A stretch of DNA of 64,000 nt from Proteus vulgaris (lineage in GTDB: Bacteria; Pseudomonadota; Gammaproteobacteria; Enterobacterales; Enterobacteriaceae). Below the pieces are notes generated by a model, which saw nothing but the letters and a program-made list of their open reading frames with translations, did no database searches and had not been told where the DNA came from. The position numbers and the translations under genes were made by a program. Positions 39,203-50,100 of this stretch are shown here, in pieces. The stretch is from contig NZ_JAEHOQ010000010.1 in NCBI RefSeq assembly GCF_016239305.1, forward strand, positions 1-64,000, read 5' to 3'. Position 1 is the stretch's first letter. Every line of letters begins with the position of its first letter.

Positions 39203-41098
39203 ATGACTCAATCAAGTTATAACGCAAAGGATATTGAGGTTCTTAATGGTCTAGAACCAGTACGTCGCCGTCCTGGCATGTACACTGATACGACTAGACC
39301 GAACCATTTGGCACAGGAAGTGATAGATAATAGCGTGGACGAGGCGCTTGCGGGACACGCATCGAAGGTCGATGTCATTTTATATGAAGACCAATCTATC
39401 GAAGTTATCGACAATGGGCGAGGGATGCCCGTCGATATTCATCCTGAACTTAAGGTCTCTGCTATCGAGTTGATCCTTGCTCACCTCCATGCCGGAGGAA
39501 AATTTTCTAATAAAAACTATCAATTTTCCGGTGGGTTACATGGTGTAGGGATCTCGGTTGTTAACGCACTTTCTAAGCGTATTGAAGTGACAGTTCGTCG
39601 TGATGGTAAGATTTATCAAATTGCCTTTGAAAATGGCGATAAAGTCGAAGAGTTGCACGAAATTGGAACTTGTGCAAAGCGAGATACAGGAACAAGTGTA
39701 CATTTTTGGCCTGATGGCTCTTATTTTGATGTTCCTCGCTTTTCTTCTAAAAGCTTATCTCACGTATTAAAAGCCAAAGCCGTATTGTGCCCCGGTGTTA
39801 ACGTCTCTTTTGTTGATAAAGTGAATAACACACAAGAAAACTGGTGCTACGCTGATGGTTTAACTGATTATTTAAGTGAAGCTGTTGCTGAATTTATTCG
39901 CCTTCCTGAAGAGCCTTTTACTGGAAAATTTGAAGGGGATAATGAGGCTGTTGAATGGTCTATGTTATGGCTACCAGAAGGTGGCGATTTACTTACTGAA
40001 AGTTATGTTAACTTAATCCCGACTGTTCAGGGGGGAACACACGTTAATGGTTTACGCCAAGGTGTGTTAGATGCAATGCGTGAATTCTGTGAATTCCGTA
40101 ATTTACTCCCAAGAGGTATTAAATTAACTGCTGACGATACATGGGAACGTTGTGCTTATGTATTATCGGTCAAAATGCAAGATCCTCAATTTGCAGGGCA
40201 AACCAAAGAGCGACTCTCTTCAAGACAAACCAGTGCGTTTGTTGCCAGTGCGGTAAAAAATGCCTTTAGCTTATGGTTAAATCAGAATGTTCAAGTTGGT
40301 GAATTACTCGCTGACATGGCCATTAGTAGTGCTCAGCGTCGTATGCGAGCAGCAAAAAAAGTGGTGAGAAAAAAACTCACTTCTGGACCTGCACTACCCG
40401 GAAAATTGGCCGATTGTACATCTCAAGACTTACGGTATACCGAACTGTTTTTAGTTGAAGGGGACTCTGCGGGAGGCTCTGCGAAACAAGCTCGTGATCG
40501 TGAGCACCAAGCGATTATGCCACTACGGGGTAAAATTCTAAACACATGGGAAGTCTCTTCTGACGAAGTGCTTGCATCACAAGAGGTACATGATATCTCT
40601 GTGGCAATTGGAATGGATCCTGATAGTGATGATTTAAGCCAATTACGTTACGGTAAAGTTTGTATTCTTGCGGATGCGGACTCTGATGGCTTGCATATTG
40701 CCACTTTATTATGTGCGTTATTTGTACGCCACTTTCCAGCACTTGTTAAGCAAGGGCATGTTTATATGGCAATGCCACCACTTTACCGCATTGATTTAGG
40801 TAAAGAAGTTCATTATGCCCTTGATGAATCGGAAAAAAATGCCATTTTACAACGTCTGAGCCGTAAAAAAGGAAAACCTAACGTACAGCGCTTTAAAGGG
40901 CTGGGTGAGATGAACCCACTTCAATTGCGTGAAACAACGCTTGATCCTAATACGCGTCGTTTAGTGCAATTGGTGATTGATGATGAAAATTACCAAGAAA
41001 CCCTAGGCATGATGGATATGTTGTTAGCGAAAAAACGCTCTGAAGATCGCCGAAATTGGTTACAAGATAAAGGCGATGAAGTTGACATCGAAGTGTAA
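39203..41098 (+). CDS. parE: DNA topoisomerase IV subunit B
   Basis: ATPase subunit of the decatenating type II topoisomerase; 631 residues (E. coli 630). The GHKL ATPase shows EVIDNSVDEALAGHA, VIDNGRGMPVD and GGLHGVGISVVNALS. The TOPRIM part shows LVEGDSAGGSAKQ and ADADSDGLHIATL. The C-terminus RFKGLGEMNPLQLRETTLDP is intact. The quinolone-related segments look wild type. It precedes parC by 32 bases. Confidence 0.99.
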   Translation: MTQSSYNAKDIEVLNGLEPVRRRPGMYTDTTRPNHLAQEVIDNSVDEALAGHASKVDVILYEDQSIEVIDNGRGMPVDIHPELKVSAIELILAHLHAGGKFSNKNYQFSGGLHGVGISVVNALSKRIEVTVRRDGKIYQIAFENGDKVEELHEIGTCAKRDTGTSVHFWPDGSYFDVPRFSSKSLSHVLKAKAVLCPGVNVSFVDKVNNTQENWCYADGLTDYLSEAVAEFIRLPEEPFTGKFEGDNEAVEWSMLWLPEGGDLLTESYVNLIPTVQGGTHVNGLRQGVLDAMREFCEFRNLLPRGIKLTADDTWERCAYVLSVKMQDPQFAGQTKERLSSRQTSAFVASAVKNAFSLWLNQNVQVGELLADMAISSAQRRMRAAKKVVRKKLTSGPALPGKLADCTSQDLRYTELFLVEGDSAGGSAKQARDREHQAIMPLRGKILNTWEVSSDEVLASQEVHDISVAIGMDPDSDDLSQLRYGKVCILADADSDGLHIATLLCALFVRHFPALVKQGHVYMAMPPLYRIDLGKEVHYALDESEKNAILQRLSRKKGKPNVQRFKGLGEMNPLQLRETTLDPNTRRLVQLVIDDENYQETLGMMDMLLAKKRSEDRRNWLQDKGDEVDIEV

Positions 41099-41130
41099 TG
41101 GATACCATAAGAGTCTGAGGAAAATATCGA

Positions 41131-44088
41131 ATGAGTGAATTGACTCATGATGGTGTAGAGCGTCAACCGCTCCACTTATTTACAGAGAATGCCTATCTCA
41201 ACTATTCCATGTACGTCATTATGGATCGTGCATTACCTTTTATTGGAGATGGGCTAAAACCCGTGCAACGTCGTATCGTTTATGCGATGTCAGAGCTAGG
41301 TTTAAGCAATAACGCCAAATTTAAAAAATCAGCTCGTACTGTTGGTGACGTGCTAGGTAAATATCATCCACATGGTGATAGTGCATGTTATGAAGCAATG
41401 GTACTGATGGCTCAGCCTTTCTCTTATCGTTATCCGTTAATCGACGGACAAGGTAACTGGGGGGCACCGGATGATCCAAAATCTTTCGCCGCGATGCGTT
41501 ATACCGAATCACGCCTTTCTAAATATTCACAAACTTTATTAAGTGAATTAGGACACGGTACAGTTGATTGGATACCTAATTTTGACGGTACGATGCAAGA
41601 GCCGAAAATGTTGCCTGCACGCTTACCCAATATCGTTCTTAATGGCGGGACAGGTATTGCTGTTGGGATGGCGACAGATATTCCACCGCATAATGCGCGT
41701 GAGGTTGGGCAAGCCTTAGTGATGCTTTTAGATAATCCTGAAGCAGGATTATCTGACGTAATGCAATATGTTCAAGGCCCTGATTATCCGACTGAAGCTG
41801 AAATTATTACGGCTCAAGACGATATTAAGAAAATTTATAAAACGGGTCGTGGATCGGTTAGAATGCGAGCTGTTTGGCAAAAAGAAGAGGGCTGTGCAGT
41901 TATTACAGCGTTACCTCATCAAGTTTCTGGAGCTAAGGTACTTGAGCAAATCGCAGCCTTGATGCGAGCCAAAAAACTGCCTTTAGTTGAAGATTTACGT
42001 GATGAGTCTAATCACGAAAATCCAACTAGACTTGTGATTGTTCCTCGTAGTAATCGCGTCGATCTAGAACAAGTGATGTACTACTTGTTTGTGAATACCG
42101 ATTTGGAGAAAAGTTATCGCGTTAACCTGAATATGATTGGGTTAGATAACCGTCCTGCAGTAAAAGGATTACTGACGATTTTAAATGAATGGTTGGTATA
42201 TCGTCGCCAAACAGTCACAAATCGTCTCAATCATCGCTTAGAAAAAGTATTACGTCGCTTAGAAATTCTCAAAGGTTTATTAATTGCTTATCTTAATATT
42301 GATGAAGTGATTGAGATTATTCGTCATGAAGATGAGCCAAAAGCAGAATTAATGCGTCGCTTTGAGTTATCTGACATTCAAGCTGAAGCTATTTTAGAGT
42401 TACGGTTACGTCAATTAGCTAAGCTTGAAGAGATAAAACTTAAAAGTGAAAGTGATGAGCTTGAAAAAGAACGTGACAGTATTGAAAAATTATTAAGTTC
42501 ACCACGTCGCTTAAATACGTTACTAAAAAAAGAAATTGAAGCCGACGCGAAAGAATTTGGTGACGACAGACGTTCTCCTATTCGCCCTCAAGAAGAGGCG
42601 AAAGTGGTTAATGAACAAGATATGTTGCCATCAGAGCCTGTGACCATCGTACTGTCTGAAATGGGCTGGGTACGTAATGCAAAAGGACATGATATTGATC
42701 CTAGTGGTATGAGTTATCGTGCCGGAGATAGTTATCACAGTGCAGTTCGTGGCATGAGTAATCAGCCTGTTCTGTTCCTTGATTCTACAGGAAGAAGCTA
42801 CACTTTAAGCCCGAATGATATGCCTTCTGGGCGAAGTCAGGGTGAGCCATTAACAGGAAAATTAACTTTCCCACCAGAGGCTAGTGTGAAATACATGTTA
42901 GCTGGCAGTGCAGGGCAAGAATATTTACTGGCAACAAAAGAAGGTTATGGTTCTGTTCTCTCTTATGATGAGATGGAAACAAAAAATAAGACGGGTAAAG
43001 GGCTACTGACAGTTTCAGAAGAAACTGAATTACTTGAGCCTTTCTTAGTTGATCCCCAGAAAAAGAATGATCAATATTGGTTTATTATCATCACGGATAA
43101 AACACGTATTTTAGCCATTTCAGCAGAACAACTGAATGAAATGAACAAAAGAGGGCGTGGAACTCGCTTAGTTGCGTTAGGCAAAGAGCAAGGTGATGTC
43201 ATTGAACAAATGCTGTTTGCTCCTAAAAATGAAGCATTAATTTTTACTGTCGATGGGCAGCATGAAGTGCTTAAAGCCGAAGAAATTAGTTATTTTAGTG
43301 GTAATGCAGGTGATGAACCTATTCCGTTAAAACATCTACATCCTGAGACTGTTACGGTCATTATGTCGGAAAAAGGGCTCATTCGTTGCCAGAAAGGCCA
43401 TAATATCGATGCTCAATCTGTTGGTTTTAAAGCAGGTGATGATTATTTCGCTGCTATTGAAGGAATGAGTAATCAGCCTGTACACTTAATAGATACCACA
43501 GGTCAAAGCTATAGCGTTGATGTTGATGCCTTGCCTTCTGGTCGTAGTAAAGGCGATGCACTGACTGAACGATTAAAAGTTCAGAAAGGTGCGCAGTTAC
43601 GCCATGTTGTTATGGGCGAAAGTACCGATAAGATCTTAATGGCATCTGATGCAGGTTATGGTTTCATCTGTCAAGTTGATGATTTAACTTCTAAAAATAA
43701 AGCAGGAAAATCATTACTAACATTACCTGAAAATGCATTACCTTTACCGCCACAACGTTTGAATAATGAGCTCACTGATCTCATTATGATCATTACTAAA
43801 GGCGGTAGAATGCTGATTTTTGAAGCGGCAGAATTACCAACAATGGTAAAAGGAAAAGGAAATCAAATGGTTTCTATTCCGGCATCGCAAGCTGCAAGTG
43901 GTGAAGATAAAGTCGCTTGGTTACGTGTATTACCTGAAAATGCCTCAGTAACACTGCATTTTGGTAAACGTAAACTAACTATGTCGATGGCTGAACTTGC
44001 TGGCTTTAAAGCAAAACGAGGACGCCGAGGCACGTCTTTACCTCGTGGTGCTCAAACTATCGATCATATTGATATTGAGTCAAATTAA
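41131..44088 (+). CDS. parC: DNA topoisomerase IV subunit A with duplicated C-terminal pinwheel domain
   Basis: DNA-cleaving subunit of topoisomerase IV, 985 residues instead of about 752 in E. coli. The core is normal: residues 1-490 include the quinolone region [12 protein letters not shown] with Ser84 and Glu88 unchanged, and the catalytic Tyr124 in [10 protein letters not shown]. The C-terminal beta-pinwheel is doubled. Residues 502-738 and 739-985 align blade by blade: [20 protein letters not shown] with [37 protein letters not shown] with [17 protein letters not shown], and [14 protein letters not shown] with [14 protein letters not shown]. In the first 77 aligned residues I count 38 identities without gaps. 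The frame is open throughout. The C-terminus ends with [19 protein letters not shown], like E. coli. Confidence 0.97.
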   Translation: MSELTHDGVERQPLHLFTENAYLNYSMYVIMDRALPFIGDGLKPVQRRIVYAMSELGLSNNAKFKKSARTVGDVLGKYHPHGDSACYEAMVLMAQPFSYRYPLIDGQGNWGAPDDPKSFAAMRYTESRLSKYSQTLLSELGHGTVDWIPNFDGTMQEPKMLPARLPNIVLNGGTGIAVGMATDIPPHNAREVGQALVMLLDNPEAGLSDVMQYVQGPDYPTEAEIITAQDDIKKIYKTGRGSVRMRAVWQKEEGCAVITALPHQVSGAKVLEQIAALMRAKKLPLVEDLRDESNHENPTRLVIVPRSNRVDLEQVMYYLFVNTDLEKSYRVNLNMIGLDNRPAVKGLLTILNEWLVYRRQTVTNRLNHRLEKVLRRLEILKGLLIAYLNIDEVIEIIRHEDEPKAELMRRFELSDIQAEAILELRLRQLAKLEEIKLKSESDELEKERDSIEKLLSSPRRLNTLLKKEIEADAKEFGDDRRSPIRPQEEAKVVNEQDMLPSEPVTIVLSEMGWVRNAKGHDIDPSGMSYRAGDSYHSAVRGMSNQPVLFLDSTGRSYTLSPNDMPSGRSQGEPLTGKLTFPPEASVKYMLAGSAGQEYLLATKEGYGSVLSYDEMETKNKTGKGLLTVSEETELLEPFLVDPQKKNDQYWFIIITDKTRILAISAEQLNEMNKRGRGTRLVALGKEQGDVIEQMLFAPKNEALIFTVDGQHEVLKAEEISYFSGNAGDEPIPLKHLHPETVTVIMSEKGLIRCQKGHNIDAQSVGFKAGDDYFAAIEGMSNQPVHLIDTTGQSYSVDVDALPSGRSKGDALTERLKVQKGAQLRHVVMGESTDKILMASDAGYGFICQVDDLTSKNKAGKSLLTLPENALPLPPQRLNNELTDLIMIITKGGRMLIFEAAELPTMVKGKGNQMVSIPASQAASGEDKVAWLRVLPENASVTLHFGKRKLTMSMAELAGFKAKRGRRGTSLPRGAQTIDHIDIESN

Positions 44089-44109
44089 ATTTAATACTTA
44101 ATAATATTG

Positions 44110-44129
44110 AGTGGGTCGGTTGACCCACT
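44110..44129 (+). terminator. terminator between parC and plsC
   Basis: An 8-bp stem AGTGGGTC/GACCCACT with loop GGTT, followed by T-run to 44135. plsC starts 23 bases after it, so plsC may depend on read-through or on a promoter inside parC. Confidence 0.85.
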
Positions 44130-44157
44130 TTTTTTAGGACTTAGGACGCTAAAACTT

Positions 44158-44907
44158 ATGTTAGCCATTATTCGAGGCATCATTGTTATTCTTTACACCA
44201 TATTAGTGGTGACTTTTGGGATCATTTATTGCATGTTTTCGCCAAGAAATCCGAAACATGTAATGACTTACGGACGAGCATTTGGCAAGTTATCTCATGT
44301 TTTTGGGATTAAGCTTGTTGAACGTTTTCCAAAAGATGCAAAAAGTTATGGCCCAAGTATTTATATTGGAAACCATCAAAATAATTTTGATATGGTAACA
44401 ATGTCGAATGCGGTACAACCTAATACGGTAACTGTGGGCAAAAAAAGCTTAATTTTTATTCCTTTTTTTGGCCAATTATATTGGATCACGGGTAATATTT
44501 TGATTGATAGAGCAAATCGCTCTAAAGCTCATGGCACAATTTCACAAGTTGCCGATCAAATTAAATCGAAGAAAATTTCAGTATGGATGTTCCCTGAAGG
44601 AACGCGTAGCCGTGGTCGTGGACTATTACCGTTTAAGACAGGGGCGTTTCATGCAGCTATTCAAGCTGGAGTACCTATTATTCCGGTTTGTGTGTCGACA
44701 ACCCAAGGTAAAATTAAACTCAATCGCTGGAATAATGGCTACGTGATTGTTGAAATGTTGCCTCCGATTGATGTTTCAAAATACACCAAAGACCAAGTTC
44801 GGGAATTAGCCGAAGATTGTCGCCAAATTATGAAAGCGAAAATCGAAGAGCTAGATAAAGAAGTTGAAGAAATGAATAAGCGTGATTTTGCTGGCAAATT
44901 AAACTAA
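44158..44907 (+). CDS. plsC: 1-acyl-sn-glycerol-3-phosphate acyltransferase
   Basis: Inner-membrane enzyme of 249 residues (E. coli 245) that makes phosphatidic acid. The start MLAIIRGIIVILYTIL at 44158 fits E. coli; an earlier in-frame start would run through the terminator. An N-terminal membrane helix is followed by the acyltransferase boxes: GNHQNNFDM (NHxxxxD), WMFPEGTRSRGRGLL and PFKTGAFHAA. A charged helix is at the C-terminus. Confidence 0.97.
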   Translation: MLAIIRGIIVILYTILVVTFGIIYCMFSPRNPKHVMTYGRAFGKLSHVFGIKLVERFPKDAKSYGPSIYIGNHQNNFDMVTMSNAVQPNTVTVGKKSLIFIPFFGQLYWITGNILIDRANRSKAHGTISQVADQIKSKKISVWMFPEGTRSRGRGLLPFKTGAFHAAIQAGVPIIPVCVSTTQGKIKLNRWNNGYVIVEMLPPIDVSKYTKDQVRELAEDCRQIMKAKIEELDKEVEEMNKRDFAGKLN

Positions 44908-44928
44908 CGTTTACACATTATCTAGATA

Positions 44929-44969
44929 ATGACGAATATAAGCCTGATTTTCAGGCTTATATTCGTCAT
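44929..44969. repeat. long perfect hairpin after plsC
   Basis: A 19-bp perfect inverted repeat (ATGACGAATATAAGCCTGA, TTT loop, complement) begins 22 bases after the plsC stop. No T-run follows, so it is not a classic terminator, though it could protect the 3' end. It runs directly into the repeat element that follows. Confidence 0.85.
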
Positions 44970-45141
44970 ACTTCAAGTTGCAGCGTTGTTGGCTAGAGGT
45001 TCATTCGTGCTAGTCACATACTTATTTATGCTCCTAGCGACTTATTCACTTGTCGCCTAGTTGCATCTTGACTTATTTAGAGTATATGTTTGTATCTATC
45101 TCACTTGTCGCCTAGCTACATCTCGAATTATTTAAAGTATA
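44968..45141. repeat. enterobacterial-type intergenic repeat element with a duplicated end
   Basis: It starts CATACTTCAAGTTGCAGCG, runs through TTGGCT and AGTCACATACTTATTTATGC, and ends in TCACTTGTCGCCTAG followed by a GCATCTTGACTTATTTAGAG segment. Sequences of this plan are dispersed in intergenic DNA of Yersinia, Serratia and relatives, as far as I recall. The 41-base end unit is present twice, at 45046-45086 and 45101-45141, with 36 of 41 bases identical. Confidence 0.6.
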
Positions 45142-45296
45142 GTTATCAACTATTTTTAGGATTTATGTCATATCCGCGCTATTATGCTCCCGTAATTTCA
45201 TTTAAGTCCTTTTGTCTTTAAATCACAGCAGCTTTTTTCCTGTCCAATGTTTTTGATCATGCGGTAGGAATATTTGTATTTTGTTGCGGAGAAAGT

Positions 45297-46718
45297 ATGT
45301 CATTTAGTCGTCGCCAGTTTATTCAGGCTTCAGGCTTAGCGGTATGTCTGGGCTCAATATCTTCTTCTGTTCGTGCTGAATCAGTCAATGATAAACAATT
45401 ACCAATACCGCCATTGCTCGAATCTCGCCATGGTCAGCCTCTCTTTTTGACGTTGCAAAACGTGCATTGGGCGTTTAATGGTACGCAAAAAGCGCAGGTT
45501 TGGGGCATCAATGGCTCAACTCCAGGACCAACAATTAAAGTTAAAAGTGGCGATGATATAAAACTTATTTATAGTAACCGTCTTAGTGAATCTGTATCCA
45601 TGACGGTAAGTGGTTTATTAGTTCCGGGTACACAAGTCGGGGGGGCCGCGAGATTAATGTCGCCAGGTGCTTATTGGTCGCCGGTATTACCCATTCGTCA
45701 AAAAGCAGCAACGTGTTGGTATCACGCCAATACTCCCTTTAAAATGGCGCCACACGTTTATAATGGGCTAGTGGGAATGTGGATTGTGGAAGATGAAGAG
45801 AGTCGCTCCCTGCCTTTACCTAAAGATTATGGTGTGAATGATTTTCCACTGATAATTCAAGATAAACGAATCGATAATTTTGGCACACCGCAATATGACA
45901 AAGAAACTGCAAGTGACGGTTTTTATGGTGATACGTTGCTCGTAAATGGGCGTGAAGATCCTTATATCGAAGTTTCTAGAGGTTGGATCCGTTTACGTTT
46001 AGTTAACGCATCTAATGCTCGCCGTTATGAATTAACTGCAAATGATGGTAGATCACTTTACCTTATCGCCTCGGATCAAGGTTTATTAACTTCTCCAGTT
46101 GAATTGAAAACTGTGCCAATGGCACCAGGCGAACGACGTGAAATACTCGTCGATATGTCTGAAGGGGGCGAAGTTATCATTACAGCAGGGCAAAGTGCCG
46201 GATTTATGGACAAACTTCGTGGTATTTTTGAACCTTCCGACTTATTACGCAATGCCAATATATTAACGATTAAACCGACAGGATTAATGTCATTAGTTAC
46301 TGATAAAGCGCCTCAGCAATTAGCACTGGATGACACTCAAATTACGACCTCAATTCAACCTAGAACAATTCAACTTCATAACAGTCCCCCTGGTATCAAT
46401 AATGCTCGTTGGGAGCTTTCAAGAATTGATTTGGTAGGTAAACAAAATGGCTGGGAACGTTGGCTTGTCACGGTACCAACACCTCAATCATTCCATATTG
46501 AAGGCGCTCGTTTTAAAGTCATTAATCATAATGGGCAAAAACCTTCACCAGCGGATTTTGGTTGGAAAGATACGGTTTGGATCGAAAGCCAGAGTGAGTT
46601 GTTAGTGGAACTAAAACAGCCTTCTTATTCCCACTTTCCTTTCTTGTATTACAGCCAATTACTAGAAAATGCAGATAAAGGAATGGTAGGGCAAATGGAA
46701 ATCACGCCTGTAGAATAA
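45297..46718 (+). CDS. ftsP: cell division protein FtsP (SufI)
   Basis: Periplasmic multicopper-oxidase-like protein of 473 residues (E. coli 470) that stabilises the divisome under stress. The start MSFSRRQFIQASGLAVC is a twin-arginine signal (SRRQFIQ), so it is exported folded. Three cupredoxin domains are expected, but typical copper-binding HxH motifs are not evident, which agrees with the non-oxidase SufI group. GGAGAAAGT precedes the ATG. It follows plsC, as in E. coli. Confidence 0.96.
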   Translation: MSFSRRQFIQASGLAVCLGSISSSVRAESVNDKQLPIPPLLESRHGQPLFLTLQNVHWAFNGTQKAQVWGINGSTPGPTIKVKSGDDIKLIYSNRLSESVSMTVSGLLVPGTQVGGAARLMSPGAYWSPVLPIRQKAATCWYHANTPFKMAPHVYNGLVGMWIVEDEESRSLPLPKDYGVNDFPLIIQDKRIDNFGTPQYDKETASDGFYGDTLLVNGREDPYIEVSRGWIRLRLVNASNARRYELTANDGRSLYLIASDQGLLTSPVELKTVPMAPGERREILVDMSEGGEVIITAGQSAGFMDKLRGIFEPSDLLRNANILTIKPTGLMSLVTDKAPQQLALDDTQITTSIQPRTIQLHNSPPGINNARWELSRIDLVGKQNGWERWLVTVPTPQSFHIEGARFKVINHNGQKPSPADFGWKDTVWIESQSELLVELKQPSYSHFPFLYYSQLLENADKGMVGQMEITPVE

Positions 46719-46751
46719 TAGCTTAGTGATAGCGCTAAATTAATTAAAATA

Positions 46752-46784
46752 AAAACAGTATTTTTAAAATAAAAATACTGTTTT
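46752..46784 (+). terminator. terminator after ftsP
   Basis: A 14-bp stem AAAACAGTATTTTT/AAAAATACTGTTTT with a 5-base loop and T-run to 46788. Confidence 0.85.
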
Positions 46785-46788
46785 TTTT

Positions 46789-47174
46789 ATAATTAAATAA
46801 TGCAGATTATATTTTTTCGACTAAAGTTAAATAGAGAATAATATTCTTATGTTTTATTTGTTAATTAATTTAGTGTGATTGTTTTTTTATCTATATTCTC
46901 TTTATTAAATTGATTTAAATATTGATATTAATAGAAGCAATGTTGAGTAAAGTTAGTTTTAACTTTTTTTAATATAATGTATTGCGATCTAAATCTGTTT
47001 AATCTATCTGTTAATTTGTGATTGCATAGTCAATCTATCTATTTTTCTGGCATAAAATCATGTTTTTGAGATGCCCTTCAAGTAATTATTTCTCTAGAAA
47101 CAAGAGAATCTTTGCGTCTTTTATTTTTGATCCTTAATAAATGTTATTAATTTAAATATAACTGAAGGTACAGA
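46789..47174. other. AT-rich upstream region of the Pta gene
   Basis: About 390 bases without a gene. A perfect TATAAT is at 46973-46978 but no well-spaced -35 box goes with it, which hints at activator control. An AAGG-type ribosome binding site precedes the ATG at 47175. Confidence 0.4.
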
Positions 47175-50100
47175 ATGAACAAAGAAATAGCTTTAAGTCA
47201 TCATCACAAAATGAATAAAAAAAATAGAATAAATAAAAGTATATTCCAACTCTCCCTTGTTGCATCCGCGTTACTTTTTTCTGGATATTCTGTTGCATAT
47301 TCAGAAGCTGGACAATTAGGTGATACAAAAAGTTGGGAAAGCCAAGAATATCAAAAAGACTGGGGCTTGGCAGCAATGAATGCCTCTAGTGCTTATGCGC
47401 TTGGTTTCCATGGACAAGGTGCCAAAATCGGTGTAATGGACTCTGGTGCATTGTTATCACATCCGGAATTAAATGATGCACGTTTTCATGCAGTGAAAGC
47501 CAAAGGTCAATATGGTTCAACAGGTATGCGTTACCCTCAGGAAATGGGGGGGCATTATGAAAAAGGTCAAGCCTTTGATGTTGATGGAGGTTGGATCAAG
47601 GGAGTGAATGATACACACGGAACACACGTTACAGGTACCGTAGGCGCAAGCCGTGATGGTAATGGTATGCATGGGGTAGCGTGGGGAGCCGATGTTTATT
47701 TAGGAAATACAGGTGCAACAGACAGCAATAACTACGGGCCTTATCAAGATTACACCTATTTCTATACTGGCTGGAAAGCCATGGTCGATGCAGGGGCTCA
47801 GGTAATTAATAATAGTTGGGGAACCAACCCTCGTATTATTAATCAAGATAAAACGTTAGGCCCAGATGGTGGTAATACAACCGTTCATATGCCAGTAGAT
47901 ACGACTGCGCAAACTGAATATGAATATTTCTACTTTAAAAAAGTCTATGGCGATAAACCTTCCTTTGTTGATGCGGCTTATGACGCAGTAAAAGGCACTA
48001 ACGTTGTACAAGTATTTACAACCGGTAACCGTGATTTTGCTCAGCCTTATTATCGCCCTCTTTATCCTTACTTTAATCCTGAAGCAGAAAAACATTGGAT
48101 AGCCGTTGCGGGTCTGAAACAGAATGCGGACAAGTCGGGTTATGAATTAGAAAAAATCTTCAATGAAGCGGGTAATGCGAAATGGTGGACGGTGGTTGCA
48201 CCAGGTCGTTACATTTATTCGTCAGTTGTTGATGAAGAGGGAAATGCAGGTTGGGATACCTTTAGTGGTACATCAATGGCTGCTCCTCACGTTACTGGTG
48301 CCATGGGTGTATTGATGTCACGTTACGAGTCAATGAATGCGATGCAAATACGCGACGTGATGTTTACAACGGCTAATCACCATAATCCAGATGGCTCTTT
48401 ATATGATAGCTGGACTGCGACAGAAGGAACGCCTGACGTGCGTTATGGTTGGGGGACTCCTGATTTAGATAAAGGGATGTACGGTCCAGGTCAATTCTTA
48501 GGTAAATTTGAATATAACCTAAGCATGACCCCTCTTGATGTTTGGACAAATGATATTTCACAAACTGCGTTAGATTTACGTGAACAAGAAGATCTCGCAT
48601 GGTTGAAGGAATATACCGATAAAGGCATTGCTGCTGGTGGCGATTACAATCTAGGTACTGATTTTGTTATCAACGATGGTAACCCAGATCCAACTTCTCA
48701 TATCGTTAGCAAAGAAGACGCTGAAAAATGGCGTAAAGAATATTACCAAAAACGAGCTGATGCTATTCAAGCTAAAATTGACGCTGGTTTATATGATGGT
48801 GCTTTAGTGAAGCAAGGTGAAGGCACATTAGTGATGACTGGCGATAATACTTATCGTGGTGGTACAACCGTCGAGCAAGGTACTTTATATGGCTTTACTG
48901 AATCGTTTGGTACAGAAGTAGTTAATGTTAATGGTGGCAAATTAGGTGTTATCGATCGCTATAACGACACGTTCACTCAACAAGGCCAATTAGCATCAAA
49001 CGAAAGCCACAAAGCCAATATTAATATCAACGATAAAGGCACGTACTTAGTGACTGTTGGGCATGATGTTAATGTCGGAGATATGGCCTTAAATAAAGGA
49101 GCAAGTTTAGATATTGGTGCTGATAGTGAAGGCCAATTAAAAGATATCTACCTAAATAACACTGCTGCAACAGGTACCGTTAATGCAGATAATTTAGTTG
49201 ATAATCGTACTAAAACTAAAATGTTAGCGAATAACAATTCAGATAGTGATTATGCATTATTTGATAAAAATGTTTCTATAAAAGATAACACGATTACAGG
49301 TACATTAAGTAAGAAAGAAAATACCTCTTTAGCCACATTTGCGAATAATGAAAATGGTCGTTCTATTGCTAATACTTTAGATAGCACTGGTCGTGGCAAT
49401 TTATTCAATGCTGTATTACCAATGAATGAAAGAGATCTGAATAAGACTTATGGATCTTTAGGCAGTGATATGTACCTTAATGCTAACAGCGCAAGTGTAG
49501 TGAATGTATTAGGTTTAACACGTACTGTGAAAGATCAAGCAATGGGTATAGGGCAAGGCCGTTATGCTAAATTGGATAATAGCAATGCACGTATTTGGAT
49601 GACGGGTATTGGTCAATGGGGCAATACCGATTATGGTCATAGTAATATGGATGTTGATTTCTATGTCGGTTTATTAGGTGCTGAAATAGATGTGACCGAA
49701 AATACCAAGGCAGGCCTTTTCTTCGGTGCAGGTTCAACCAAATATAAAGGAAATGAACACGGTAAAATAGATAGCAATGATATCCATATTGGTGCTTATG
49801 GTGTGTCTAATCTATTTGATGTGGCTTCATTGAACTATGGTTTTACACATACTAACCAAGATAGAGATGCCAAAAGAACACTTTGGGTAGGACAAAATAC
49901 GGGTTATAACTCTACAAGTTATGATGCAAAAATTACTCAAATTTTCTTAGAAGGTGCTTATACTCAATTTAATACTAATCAGTATTCTATCGAGCCATAT
50001 GCAGGATTTAGCTGGTTACGGGTGTCAACTGATGATATCACTGAAAATGTCGGTAATATGAAATTTACCACTAAGACTGATTCACAAGATATTCAAGTAG

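Noticed and set aside
41371-41400. Quinolone-resistance change in ParC
   Set aside because: Ser84 and Glu88 are the wild-type residues.
44107-44157. Upstream extension of plsC
   Set aside because: The added codons read through the terminator hairpin after parC and do not align with E. coli PlsC.
44929-44969. Intrinsic terminator for plsC
   Set aside because: The stem is very strong but is followed by ATACTTCAAG without a T-run. It is listed as a repeat instead.
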